Shown in pieces: positions 30,627 to 39,034 of a DNA stretch of 64,000 bases. The number at the start of each line of letters is the position of its first letter. The first letter of the stretch is position 1. Location of the stretch: NCBI GenBank assembly GCA_029261925.1, contig JAJDAJ010000063.1, positions 124,001 to 188,000 of the forward strand, given 5' to 3'. The position numbers were made by a program, and so were the translations under genes. Below the pieces are notes generated by a model. It had not been told where the DNA came from, did not search any database, and saw only the letters and a program-made list of their open reading frames with translations. The DNA is from Deltaproteobacteria bacterium. GTDB taxonomy: Bacteria; Myxococcota_A; UBA9160; SZUA-336.

Positions 30627-31691
30627 ATGCTCTTCCGCTCCAGGTCCATCATCGGTCTCGACATCGGGTGCAGCTCGGTCAAGGCCATCGAGCTCACGAC
30701 CAGCGGCGGCAGCTACAGGCTGACCGGCTTCGGCTTCGCCGAGCTCCCGCCCGAGGCAATCGTCCAGGGCTCGTTCATGAACGCTCCGGAGATCTCCCGG
30801 GCCGTCGAGGAGGCCTGCGGCCAGGCCGAGACCAAGACCGGCACGGTCGCGGCCGCAGTCTCCGGTCACTCGGTGATCGTCAAGCGGATCTCGCTGCCCA
30901 CGCAGACCGAGGAAGAGCTCGAGGACTCGATCCGCTGGGAAGCCGAGCAGTACATCCCGTTCGACATCAACGAGGTGAACATCGACTACCAGATCCTGTC
31001 CCGCGACAACATGGACGGCCAGATGGACGTCCTGCTGGTCGCGGTGAAGAAGGACCTGATCGACGACTACATGAGCGCGATCTCCGACGGCGGCCAGAAC
31101 CTGACGGTCATGGACGTCGATGCCTTCGCGGTCGGGAACATGTACGTACACTGCTACTCGCCCGAGGAGGACAGCGTCACGGCGCTGGTCGACATCGGGG
31201 CGTCGGTCATCAACATGATCGTGATGCACGGCGAGGTACCGGTCTTCACCCGCGACATCACCACGGGCGGCAACCAGTACACCGAGGAGATCCAGAAGTC
31301 TCTGAGCATCAGCTTCGAGGATGCGGAGCGCATCAAGATCGGCGGACGGCCCGGCGAGATCACCAAGGACGTGATCCCCCAGGAGGTCCAGGACAAGATC
31401 CGCGAGGTCTCCGAGCAGCTGCTGGGCGAGATCCAGCGCTCGCTGGACTTCTACCGCGCCACCACGGCCGGTACCGAGCTCGACCGTCTGATCCTATGCG
31501 GCGGTGCCGCGCGGGTTCCCGGGCTCGACAAGCTCTTCGAGGAGCGAATCGAGATCCCGGTCGAGGTCGCGGACCCGTTCCGGCGCATCGAGATCGCAAC
31601 GGGTGCAGGTGACGAGGACGTGATCCGCGAGCTCGGCCCCGCGCTCGGCGTGGCAATCGGGCTGGCAATGCGGCAGGAGGACCAGCTTTGA
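30627..31691 (+). CDS. pilM: Pilus assembly protein PilM
   Basis: Actin-like cytoplasmic ATP-binding protein (354 aa) of the type IV pilus alignment complex. The SHS2/actin fold is visible: phosphate-1 motif GLDIGCSSVKAIEL near the start, ALVDIGASVINMIVM as phosphate-2, and LILCGGAARVPGLDKLFEE as the adenosine motif. PilM binds the N-terminal tail of PilN (INLLP), which is present in the next gene. Start ATG 30627 with GAGG 8 nt upstream. Stop overlaps the pilN start (TTGA). Confidence 0.95.
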   Translation: MLFRSRSIIGLDIGCSSVKAIELTTSGGSYRLTGFGFAELPPEAIVQGSFMNAPEISRAVEEACGQAETKTGTVAAAVSGHSVIVKRISLPTQTEEELEDSIRWEAEQYIPFDINEVNIDYQILSRDNMDGQMDVLLVAVKKDLIDDYMSAISDGGQNLTVMDVDAFAVGNMYVHCYSPEEDSVTALVDIGASVINMIVMHGEVPVFTRDITTGGNQYTEEIQKSLSISFEDAERIKIGGRPGEITKDVIPQEVQDKIREVSEQLLGEIQRSLDFYRATTAGTELDRLILCGGAARVPGLDKLFEERIEIPVEVADPFRRIEIATGAGDEDVIRELGPALGVAIGLAMRQEDQL

Positions 31692-32302
31692 TCCGCATCA
31701 ACCTGCTCCCGGTCCGCGAGGCGCGGCGCCAGGCCAGCCTGCGGCTCCAGGGCATCTTGCTGGCGGGCTCGGCCGTCGCCGGGATCGTGCTCTGCATCAT
31801 CCTTCAGGTGTCCGTCAGCTCGCAGATCGCGGGCCGCCAGTCGACGCTGCAGGCCAAGCAGGCCGAGCTCAAGAAGCTCGAGGCGACCCAGAGCGAGGTC
31901 CGGAAGTTCGAGCGCGAGAAGGCGGAGATCGAGGCCAAGCTGGCCGTGATCGCCGAGATCGAGAAGGCCCGCACCGGCCCCGTCCGCGTGATGGACACGA
32001 TCGCGGTGCAGATCCCCAAGCGGGTCTGGCTCACGTCGCTCAACGCCAAGGAGGGCCGGCTGGAGATTACCGGCCGCAGCCTCGACGCCGAGGTCGTGGC
32101 CGACTTCGTGACGGATCTCGAGCAGACGCCGCTCATCAGCAACGTGGAGCTGATGGAGACGCAGCTCAAGGAGATCGAGGGTCTGAAGCTGAACACGTTC
32201 AGGTTCAAGGCCCAGTACCCGCACCCCAAGCCTTCGGCCGCGGCGGCCGCCTCCAAGGATGGCGGCAAGAAGAAGAAGCGCCGCAGCAAGAAGAAGAAGT
32301 AG
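31688..32302 (+). CDS. pilN: Pilus assembly protein PilN
   Basis: Bitopic inner-membrane protein of 204 aa. A short cytoplasmic tail IRINLLPVREARR (PilM-binding motif INLLP) precedes one membrane helix (about 20-43), a coiled coil (about 50-90, QAKQAELKKLEATQSEVRKF) and a periplasmic ferredoxin-like domain. The C-terminus is unusually basic (about 190-204, KKKKRRSKKKK). The start is TTG 31688, overlapping the pilM stop; it gives the family N-terminus. Pairs with PilO. A 19-nt gap follows before pilO. Confidence 0.9.
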   Translation: MIRINLLPVREARRQASLRLQGILLAGSAVAGIVLCIILQVSVSSQIAGRQSTLQAKQAELKKLEATQSEVRKFEREKAEIEAKLAVIAEIEKARTGPVRVMDTIAVQIPKRVWLTSLNAKEGRLEITGRSLDAEVVADFVTDLEQTPLISNVELMETQLKEIEGLKLNTFRFKAQYPHPKPSAAAAASKDGGKKKKRRSKKKK

Positions 32303-32321
32303 CAGGTCAGGACGGACAGTC

Positions 32322-32942
32322 ATGGCAATCGGCGAAAACATGGATCTGGGCTCGATCCTCAAGCAGTTCGAGCAGCTGCCCTCGGTCGCGCGCTACGGGA
32401 TCATGGCGGCAATCGTCGCCGTGGTGGTGGGGATCTACTTCTTCACCTTCTTCGGGAGCTCCCGCACCAAGCTCGCTGCGGTGGACCGCAAGCTGGCGAA
32501 GGTGGAGCAGGAGATCCAGTCGGCGAAGAACGTGGCCTCGAATCTCGAGAGCTTCAAGAAGCAGCGCGAGGAGCTCGAGGAGCAGCTGTCCGGTGCACTC
32601 CGGAAGCTCCCGAACTCCAGCGATCTGCCACAGCTGCTGACCGACGTCAGCAGCCTGGCGAAGAAGTCGGGGCTGGAGATCAAGACGTTCAAGCGCGGGC
32701 AGAAGCTCAACCGGGGCTTCTACTCCGAGCAGCAGATCATCTTGAACTTCAACGGGCGCTACCACGACATCGGCGTCTTCTTCGACCGGCTCTCGAAGCT
32801 CTCGCGGATCGTGAACATCTCGAAGCTGGAGATGAAGGTGCTCAAGGGCACCGACGCGGATCCGCGACTCGGGGTCAACGGCATCGCGGCGACGTTCTTC
32901 TTCAACGAGGACAACACCAGTGCCGACACGGGAGGGAAGTGA
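32322..32942 (+). CDS. pilO: Pilus assembly protein PilO
   Basis: Bitopic inner-membrane protein of 206 aa. Cytoplasmic N-terminus (about 1-22), one helix (YGIMAAIVAVVVGIYFFTFF, about 24-44), a coiled coil (about 50-95) and a periplasmic domain (about 100-200) containing NFNGRYHDIGVFFDRLSKLSRIV, the typical PilO ferredoxin-fold segment. It forms heterodimers with PilN in the periplasm and contacts PilP. ATG 32322 is preferred over the longer open frame, which would lie inside pilN. Followed closely by pilP. Confidence 0.92.
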   Translation: MAIGENMDLGSILKQFEQLPSVARYGIMAAIVAVVVGIYFFTFFGSSRTKLAAVDRKLAKVEQEIQSAKNVASNLESFKKQREELEEQLSGALRKLPNSSDLPQLLTDVSSLAKKSGLEIKTFKRGQKLNRGFYSEQQIILNFNGRYHDIGVFFDRLSKLSRIVNISKLEMKVLKGTDADPRLGVNGIAATFFFNEDNTSADTGGK

Positions 32943-32943
32943 G

Positions 32944-33450
32944 GTGCGCATGCTTCGCGTACTGACGATCCTGCTGGCCGCGGCGGCGATCGGTGTCGGT
33001 TGCTCCGGCGACGACGGCGATGCCGATGGCTCCCGGGCAGAGGGAAAGCGCAAGAAGGCCCGGGTGAAGGCGGAGGCGGCAGTGGCCGAGAGCGACGCCG
33101 TGTTCCACTACGACCCCAAGGGCAAGCCCGATCCCTTCCAGTCCTACGTCAAGCAGCTGGTCAGCATCAACCAGGACGAGGCGCTCCAGTCTCCCCTGCA
33201 GCGCTTCGATCTGTCCCAGCTCAACGTGACGGGGATCATCTGGACAAACGAGGAGCCGCGGGCCCTGGTCCAGGACCCGACCGGCAAGGGATACATCGTC
33301 CAGACCGGCGCGGCGATCGGGAAGAACCGCGGACGCATCGTCCAGATCGATGACAACCGCGTGGTGGTCAAGGAGACCTACGTCGACTTCGACGATCGGG
33401 CGACGACGAAGGAAGTCGACATGTACCTGTACGAGAGGAACGGAGGATGA
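32944..33450 (+). CDS. pilP: Pilus assembly lipoprotein PilP
   Basis: Periplasmic lipoprotein (168 aa) that links PilN/PilO to the PilQ secretin. Signal peptide with lipobox IGVGC, then a flexible charged stretch, then the PilP domain (about 60-160): YDPKGKPDPFQSYV, SPLQRFDLSQLNVTGIIW, ALVQDPTGKGYIVQTGAAIG, GRIVQIDDNRVVVKE. GTG 32944 has GGAGGG at 7 nt; ATG 32950, two codons later, is also possible with GAGG. The stop overlaps the pilQ ATG (ATGA). Confidence 0.93.
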   Translation: MRMLRVLTILLAAAAIGVGCSGDDGDADGSRAEGKRKKARVKAEAAVAESDAVFHYDPKGKPDPFQSYVKQLVSINQDEALQSPLQRFDLSQLNVTGIIWTNEEPRALVQDPTGKGYIVQTGAAIGKNRGRIVQIDDNRVVVKETYVDFDDRATTKEVDMYLYERNGG

Positions 33451-36400
33451 CTCGGATGCTCTCCTTCAGTGGGCGAGTTCTCGCGCTGGTCGCGGGACTC
33501 GGACTGGTGGGCCTGGTCCCCGGTGGGGTCGTTGCCGGCGAAGCCAAGACGATCAATGCCGTGGAGGTCCAGGAGGCGGACGGCCAGACGCGTATCCTGC
33601 TTCGGGGTGCCGAGGACGCGATCTACACCGCGTTCATGCGGCAGGATCCTCCGCGCCTCATCATCGAGATGCCTGATGTCGAGTTCCAGGGCATCGAGAC
33701 GCCGATCGAGGTGGGCAACGGCCTGGTCAAGAACGTGACTCTTGGCTCGTTCGGCGACCCGCGCATGGCGCACAGCATGGCGCGCGTCAGCATCGCGCTC
33801 GAGTCGGCCGTGGGCTACGAGATCGTGCCCGAGGGCGACGTGATCGCGGTGCGGCTCGGAGCCGACGTCGCGGGCACGCCCGTGGCGGTGGCAGATCCGG
33901 AGCCGATGGCGGAGCCCGCGGATGGCGCTGCCGTGGAGATGGAGGCGGAGCCCGAGGTCGCCGGGTCCACCGGGACCGGGATGCCGGAGGAGCCGCTGGC
34001 GGACAGCGGCCCGCAGGAGCCCGTGATGGCCGAGCCCGCGGACGACGCCATGGCCGCGATGGATGCGCCCGTGGAGCCGGCGGGTGCGCGGATCACGCGC
34101 CTGGAGGCCGACGGCGGCGTGGTCACGGTGTACACCGAGGGAGCGCTCGAGAGCTTCGACGCCTTTGCCCTGACCGAGCCCGATCGCGTGGTCGTGGACT
34201 TCTGGGGCGCGACCAACGGGTTCCCGCACAATCGCATCGCCTTCGACGGCCCGGTCGTCAGCGGCGTGCGCATCGGACAGCACGCCGACAAGGTGCGGCT
34301 CGTGCTGGACCTGGGCCACGCCGTGGCCTCGCACGACATCGAGCCGTGGGACGGTGGTATCCGCATTCACCTGGGCACTCCGGTCGACCCGGCGCCCGCC
34401 AGCCCCGCGGCCGACGACGACGGCGAGCAGACGGCCGCAGCGGCCATCGACGAGGCACCCGTCGTGGACGAGCCGGAGGCGCCGGTCGATCCTGCGCCGG
34501 CGGCCCCCGCGCCCGAGGCGGCGGCGACCGCCATGCCGGTGGCCGACACCGTGGAGCCCGCCGCGCTGGAGCCCGGGAACGACACTTCCGACGCACCGGA
34601 CGCGCCGGCGAGCGACTGGACCCCGGAGGCCAGCGCGCAGACCGATCACGGGATCGACTGGAGCGCGAGGCCGGGCCACGTGCGCAGCGTTCACTTCGAG
34701 TCGCTGCCCGGGGTCGATCGCGTGGTGATCAGCCTGGACGGCGAGCGCGGCGCCAAGGTGGTCGAGCCGGACCCGAACACGCTTCTGGTGCTCCTGCCCG
34801 GCGCGCGCATCGACAAGGAGACCGAGCGGCGCGTGGACACGCGCGAGTTCGGTGGCGCCGTGGAGCTGTTCTCGATCTTCCAGACCCCGGACATCCCGGG
34901 TGACGAGGTGCGGGTGGTGCTCAAGCGCCGCGAGCCCGTGGGCGCCGAGCTGCGCTGGGTCGGCGAGCAGCTGCACGTGGAGCTGCCGAGGCCTGCCCAC
35001 CCCGCCCAGTACGTGCCCAGCGTTCCGCTGCCCGGTCAGACGGCACCGGCAGCACCCGGTCCGGAGGGCGTCCGCCCGGCGGCCGGCCCCGTACCCGTCG
35101 TGCCGCTGCCCGGCGCCGGGCCGAGCCCGGTGCCGCCCGCGGCTCCGATGGACGATCTTCTCGGCGACGATCCCTTCCTGGACGGTCCGGCCGACCCCGC
35201 GTCGATCGACATCCTGGAGGAGGGTGGCTTCGACGAGGAGAAGCAGTACCAGGGGCGCCGCGTCTCGCTGGACTTCAAGGACGCCGACATCGGCAACATC
35301 CTGCGCCTGATCGCGGAGGTCTCGGACCTCAACGTGATCGCGGGTGAGGAGGTCGGCGGCAAGGTCACGATCCGCCTGGTGGACGTGCCCTGGGACCAGG
35401 CACTCGACGTCATCCTGCTGACGAAGGGCCTGGGCTTCGTGCGCATCGGCAACATCCTGCGCATCGCGCCGATCGACACGCTCAAGGCGGAGCGCGAGGC
35501 GCGCCTGCAGGAGCGCCGCTCGCGCGAGAAGCTCGAGGACCTGGTGGTCAAGCTGCAGCCGGTGAACTTCGCCAAGGCCAAGGCCGTGGCCAAGCTCGTC
35601 AAGAAGCTCCTGACCGGCCGCGGCTCGGTGAACGTCGACCAGCGCACCAACACCCTGATCATCAAGGACATCCCGTCGGTCGTGCACGAGGCGACCGCCC
35701 TGGTCAAGGCGCTGGACACCCAGACGCCGCAGGTGATGATCGAGGCCAAGATCGTCGAGGCCAGCCTGGACTTCTCGCGCGCCCTGGGCAGCGTCTGGGG
35801 CGTGGGCTGGAACTCGCTGGGCACCCGCGGGGGCGCGGGCGACCTGAAGTTCGTGGACGGATCGAGCCCGAACTTCGTGGGCCAGGACTCGGGTCTCGGG
35901 CTGACGCCGGAGAACAACTTCATCTCGAGCAACGCCATCGAGGCGCCCACCGGCGTGCTGACCATGGGCCTGCTGGGTCTCGACGACCACCTGCTGCTGG
36001 ACCTCCAGATCCAGGCGCAGGAGAGCAACAACAAGGCCAAGGTCATCTCGTCGCCGCGTGTCGTGACCATGGACAACAAGCAGGCCACGATCAAGCAGGG
36101 CGTCGCGATCGCCTTCGAGTCCTCGGACGGCGATCAGGTGAACACCCAGTTCGTGGACGCGGTTCTCGAGCTGCGCGTCACCCCGCACATCACGGCCAAC
36201 AAGTCGATCGTGATGAAGATCAAGGTCTCGCGGAACGCGCCGCAGCTCGACACGCTCGGCGACGCCATCGGCATCAACAAGAACGAGACCACCACCGAGA
36301 CGATCGTCAAGGACGGGGAGACCATGGTCCTGGGCGGTATCTACGTGGTGGACAACGGCCGCTCGCGCAGCCGGGTCCCGTTCCTGGCCGACGTGCCGAT

Positions 36401-36506
36401 CCTCGGCGCGGCGTTCCGGAACTTCCAGGTCATCGACGAGCGACGCGAGCTGCTGATCTTCGTGACACCCTCGGTGGTGCGCGTGGAGGACGGCGGCGAG
36501 TCCTGA
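33447..36506 (+). CDS. pilQ: Type IV pilus secretin PilQ
   Basis: Outer-membrane gated pore for the pilus. At 1019 aa it is longer than most PilQ proteins (about 700-900). Signal peptide about 1-31; three AMIN domains (about 35-138, 215-310, 410-512), which in other PilQ proteins bind septal or polar peptidoglycan; Pro/Ala/Glu-rich linkers (about 145-212, 312-405, 515-595); short N-terminal secretin domain about 604-675; Secretin_N about 697-755; secretin barrel about 762-1012, ending TETIVKDGETMVLGG and ELLIFVTP. Long acidic linkers explain the extra length. GAGG before ATG; overlaps pilP. aroK follows, as in many pil operons. Confidence 0.95.
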   Translation: MTRMLSFSGRVLALVAGLGLVGLVPGGVVAGEAKTINAVEVQEADGQTRILLRGAEDAIYTAFMRQDPPRLIIEMPDVEFQGIETPIEVGNGLVKNVTLGSFGDPRMAHSMARVSIALESAVGYEIVPEGDVIAVRLGADVAGTPVAVADPEPMAEPADGAAVEMEAEPEVAGSTGTGMPEEPLADSGPQEPVMAEPADDAMAAMDAPVEPAGARITRLEADGGVVTVYTEGALESFDAFALTEPDRVVVDFWGATNGFPHNRIAFDGPVVSGVRIGQHADKVRLVLDLGHAVASHDIEPWDGGIRIHLGTPVDPAPASPAADDDGEQTAAAAIDEAPVVDEPEAPVDPAPAAPAPEAAATAMPVADTVEPAALEPGNDTSDAPDAPASDWTPEASAQTDHGIDWSARPGHVRSVHFESLPGVDRVVISLDGERGAKVVEPDPNTLLVLLPGARIDKETERRVDTREFGGAVELFSIFQTPDIPGDEVRVVLKRREPVGAELRWVGEQLHVELPRPAHPAQYVPSVPLPGQTAPAAPGPEGVRPAAGPVPVVPLPGAGPSPVPPAAPMDDLLGDDPFLDGPADPASIDILEEGGFDEEKQYQGRRVSLDFKDADIGNILRLIAEVSDLNVIAGEEVGGKVTIRLVDVPWDQALDVILLTKGLGFVRIGNILRIAPIDTLKAEREARLQERRSREKLEDLVVKLQPVNFAKAKAVAKLVKKLLTGRGSVNVDQRTNTLIIKDIPSVVHEATALVKALDTQTPQVMIEAKIVEASLDFSRALGSVWGVGWNSLGTRGGAGDLKFVDGSSPNFVGQDSGLGLTPENNFISSNAIEAPTGVLTMGLLGLDDHLLLDLQIQAQESNNKAKVISSPRVVTMDNKQATIKQGVAIAFESSDGDQVNTQFVDAVLELRVTPHITANKSIVMKIKVSRNAPQLDTLGDAIGINKNETTTETIVKDGETMVLGGIYVVDNGRSRSRVPFLADVPILGAAFRNFQVIDERRELLIFVTPSVVRVEDGGES

Positions 36507-36546
36507 TCCGGACCCGGTCCGGGAAGAGCGGCCCGGCCTCGTCGGC

Positions 36547-36552
36547 TACCTT
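36547..36552 (+). promoter_or_regulatory. -10-like hexamer 6 nt before aroK
   Basis: TACCTT, then 6 nt, then the aroK ATG; no Shine-Dalgarno sequence lies between. Fits a leaderless start if active. Confidence 0.35.
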
Positions 36553-36558
36553 CAGCGC

Positions 36559-37095
36559 ATGGGGGAGCAGAGGCGCGGCCGGGCCATCCTTCTGGTGGGG
36601 CCCATGGGTGCGGGCAAGTCGAGCGTCGGGCTCGCGCTGGCGAGCCGGCGGGGCTGGGCGCACATCGACCTCGATGAGCGCGTCGCGGAAGAGGCGGGCA
36701 TGAGCATTCCCGAGATCTTCGAGCGCGAGGGAGAGCACGGCTTCCGCGCCCGGGAGGCTGCCGCGCTCGAGGCACTGCCTGACGACCGCTGCGTGGTCTC
36801 CCTGGGCGGGGGCGCGCTGGTGGCCGGAGGCAGCCGCGCCGTCGCGGCGCGCAAGGGCCTGCTGGTCTGGCTCGACGCCACGCCCGAGGCGCTCGCGCGG
36901 CGCGTGGGCGACGGCTCCGGACGCCCGCTGCTCGCCGGCCTCGACCGCGCCGGGATCGTGGCGCGCCTCGCCGCGCTGCGTGCGGCGCGCGCGCAGGCAT
37001 ACGCGCAGGCCGACGTGCGGATCGACACCAGCGACCTGGGCGTGGACGAGGTCTGCGCGCGCGTCGAGGACGCGCTGGCGGAGGCCGGCCGGTGA
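36559..37095 (+). CDS. aroK: Shikimate kinase
   Basis: Phosphorylates shikimate with ATP in chorismate synthesis. The 178-aa protein has the P-loop GPMGAGKSS (14-22), Asp37/Asp39 in HIDLDERV (shikimate binding), the Arg in HGFRAREAAAL, the GGG motif VVSLGGGALV and the lid Arg region GRPLL. Normal length. It follows pilQ by 52 nt and overlaps the aroB-like gene (GTGA), the conserved pilQ-aroK-aroB order of many bacteria. It probably has its own leaderless promoter. The kinase itself looks intact, unlike its neighbour. Confidence 0.93.
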   Translation: MGEQRRGRAILLVGPMGAGKSSVGLALASRRGWAHIDLDERVAEEAGMSIPEIFEREGEHGFRAREAAALEALPDDRCVVSLGGGALVAGGSRAVAARKGLLVWLDATPEALARRVGDGSGRPLLAGLDRAGIVARLAALRAARAQAYAQADVRIDTSDLGVDEVCARVEDALAEAGR

Positions 37096-38147
37096 GCACC
37101 GTCCAGGTCCTGCTCGACGAGCGCTCGTACCCCATCCGGATCGAGGCGGGCTCGCTCCACAAGCTCGGCACCGAGCTGGTGCAGGGCGCCGCTGGATCCC
37201 GGGTGATCGTGCTCGCCAGTGCGCGCGAGGCGGCGACGTGCCTGGAGCCCCTGGTCGCGGGGCTGGAGTCGGTGCAGACGCCGTGGCAGAGCGTCGAGGT
37301 CCCCGGGGGCGAGCGCATGCCGAGTGTGCGCTCGCTGGTGCGGCTGTACGACGGGCTGCTCGAGGTCCAGGCCGATCGCGAGACCCTGGTGGTCGGGCTG
37401 GGCGGGACCAGCGTCTGCCACCTCGCCACCTTCGCGGCCTCGACCTGGCGCCGCGGCCTCCCGCTGGTGCTCGTGCCCACCTCGCTGCTGGCGCAGGTGG
37501 ACGCGAGCGTGGGCGGTCGGGCCTGCCTGCAGCACCGCGGCGAGAGCGACGCGGTGGGTATGCGCTACGCCCCGCGCCTGGTCTGGATCGATCCCTCGCT
37601 GCTCGCCGCGCTGCCGCCACGCGAGCTGCAGCCGGGCCTGATCGAGATCGTCAAGCTGGCCCTGATCTGGGACGCGGAGCTCTTCGGCTGGCTGGAGTCG
37701 CACGCGGCCGCCGTGCGTCGCAGCGAGGCGGCGACCCTGGTCGAGGCGATCACCCGCGCCTGCCAGATCAAGGCCGAGCTGATCGGCGGGGACCGCAACG
37801 CCGCCCTGCGCACGCTGCTCACCTTCGGGCGTCCGCCCGCCGCCGGACCCGGCCCCGCGGCGGAGCCCCGCGCGCCCCTGCCGCAGGGCTTGCTCGAGAC
37901 CGCGGCCGTCTCGGAGCAGCTCGGCGTGGCCCCGGCCGGGTGCGCCGATCGCCTGGCGACGCTGCTGCTCGCCCTGGGTCTGCCGGCGCCGACCCCCGAC
38001 ACGGACGCGCGCGCCGCTCATCTATGCGACCTTGCGGTCGATAAGAGGGAGCGCGACGAGAAGCTCGAGCTGGTGGTGCTCCGCGACGTGGGACGCGCCG
38101 AGCGGCTCGAGATCACTCCTGACCAGATCTTCCAGGCATTCAGTTGA
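37092..38147 (+). CDS. 3-dehydroquinate synthase homologue lacking catalytic residues
   Basis: AroB-fold protein of 351 aa in the normal aroK-aroB position, but probably not an active dehydroquinate synthase. Landmarks are recognisable yet altered: GGGxxGD becomes GLGGTSVCH (Asp to His110); SVGGKTGVN becomes SVGGRACLQ; the first zinc-ligand region AEVIK survives as IEIVK (Glu185). The zinc-ligand histidines are gone: NFGHTFGHA reads TFGRPPAAG (about 245-252) and the later HGE reads PQGL (about 264-267). I checked the other two frames across this region and found no restored motif, so it is divergence, not a frameshift. Overlaps aroK (GTGA) and the next gene (TTGA). Confidence 0.85.
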   Translation: MSTVQVLLDERSYPIRIEAGSLHKLGTELVQGAAGSRVIVLASAREAATCLEPLVAGLESVQTPWQSVEVPGGERMPSVRSLVRLYDGLLEVQADRETLVVGLGGTSVCHLATFAASTWRRGLPLVLVPTSLLAQVDASVGGRACLQHRGESDAVGMRYAPRLVWIDPSLLAALPPRELQPGLIEIVKLALIWDAELFGWLESHAAAVRRSEAATLVEAITRACQIKAELIGGDRNAALRTLLTFGRPPAAGPGPAAEPRAPLPQGLLETAAVSEQLGVAPAGCADRLATLLLALGLPAPTPDTDARAAHLCDLAVDKRERDEKLELVVLRDVGRAERLEITPDQIFQAFS

Positions 38148-38632
38148 CCAAGCGAGACCCGATCAAGATCCGCCTCGAGCTGGCGCGCGGTCACTGGCTG
38201 CTGGGCGAGCACGAGGAATCCCTGGCCTGTCTCGAGCGCCTGGTGGCCGCGCAGCCCCACGCCGAGGGCCTGGCCGAGCTGATCGACGAGCTGCTGGCCG
38301 GCACCGCCGTCGGCATCGCGCCTGAGCTCGCGGGCCGGCTCACGTCGCTGCACGGCGACCTTTCCGACGCCGGGATCGAGGCCGCGCCCCCGGGGCCGGT
38401 CTCGCCGTTCGCGACCGCGACGATGGCGCGCCTGCTCGCAGAGCAGGGGCACGCGGACCGGGCGGCGGCGGTGGCGGCAGAGGTGCTGCGCGGGAATCCG
38501 GACAGCCCGGACGCGCGCGAGATTCTGGAGCGCACGCAGGGGGACGACGACCCGCGGTTGCGCGTGGTCGAGCGGCTCGAGCACTGGCTCGAGCGGATCC
38601 GCCTGCACGGGCGCAGGGAGGCACAGGCATGA
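38144..38632 (+). CDS. Small TPR-like helical protein
   Basis: 162-aa soluble protein made of helical pairs that resemble degenerate tetratricopeptide repeats: KIRLELARGHWLLGEHEESLACLERLVAAQP (about 8-38) and ATMARLLAEQGHADRAAAVAAEVLRGNP (about 91-118). No catalytic motif, signal or membrane helix. The start is TTG 38144, inside the aroB-like stop (TTGA), and its stop overlaps the roadblock gene (ATGA), so all three are translationally coupled. I infer it may act as a scaffold for the roadblock protein. Confidence 0.75.
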   Translation: MTKRDPIKIRLELARGHWLLGEHEESLACLERLVAAQPHAEGLAELIDELLAGTAVGIAPELAGRLTSLHGDLSDAGIEAAPPGPVSPFATATMARLLAEQGHADRAAAVAAEVLRGNPDSPDAREILERTQGDDDPRLRVVERLEHWLERIRLHGRREAQA

Positions 38633-38988
38633 CGTTCCGCGAGATCCTCGAGCGGCTGGTCCATGACACGCCCGGCGCGCGCGCGGCCGGGATCCTGGCC
38701 AGCGACGGCATCCCGGTCGACGAGTACGCCCGTGCGGGCGAGGACTGCGACCTCGCCAGCGTCGGCATCGAGCACCAGTCCGCGGTCGATCAGCTCCGCA
38801 AGGCCTCGGCTGCCACGGGCTCCGGCGAGCTGCGCGAGATGGTGCTGACCACCGACGCCGGCCACCTGTACCTGCGCTGGATCGACGACGACCTGTACCT
38901 GCTGGCCAGCCTGGAGCCCACGGCCGTGCTCGGCAAGCTGCGCTATCTGGCGGCCTGCCTGCAGAGCGACCTGCGCGCCGCGCTCTGA
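38629..38988 (+). CDS. Roadblock/LC7-domain protein
   Basis: 119-aa single-domain protein. FREILERLVHDTPGARAAGILASDGIPVDEY is the first helix and strand of a roadblock fold, followed by the central helix (VDQLRKASAATGSGELREMV) and the strand/helix LYLLASLEPTAVLGKLRYLAACLQSDL. Such proteins dimerise and often regulate small GTPases; MglB, the GTPase-activating protein of the Myxococcus polarity GTPase MglA, is one example. No GTPase gene is in the window. ATGA coupling to the TPR gene suggests joint action. The fold call is good; the partner is unknown. Confidence 0.85.
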   Translation: MTFREILERLVHDTPGARAAGILASDGIPVDEYARAGEDCDLASVGIEHQSAVDQLRKASAATGSGELREMVLTTDAGHLYLRWIDDDLYLLASLEPTAVLGKLRYLAACLQSDLRAAL

Positions 38989-39022
38989 GCACCACCGGGG
39001 CGCCCCGCGCGGCCGGCCGGAC

Positions 39023-39028
39023 TACACT
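39023..39028 (+). promoter_or_regulatory. -10-like hexamer 6 nt before aroQ
   Basis: TACACT, then GCCCGC, then the aroQ GTG; no ribosome site between. One of nine such arrangements in the window. Confidence 0.4.
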
Positions 39029-39034
39029 GCCCGC

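Noticed and set aside
33378-36188. 936-codon minus-strand frame opposite pilQ
   Set aside because: His/Asp/Arg/Val-rich shadow of the PilQ coding strand, with no recognisable domain.
37800-37930. Frameshift explaining the lost AroB histidine motifs
   Set aside because: Neither alternative frame across the region contains the FGHTFGHA or HGE motifs, and the frame remains coding to a normal AroB-like end.
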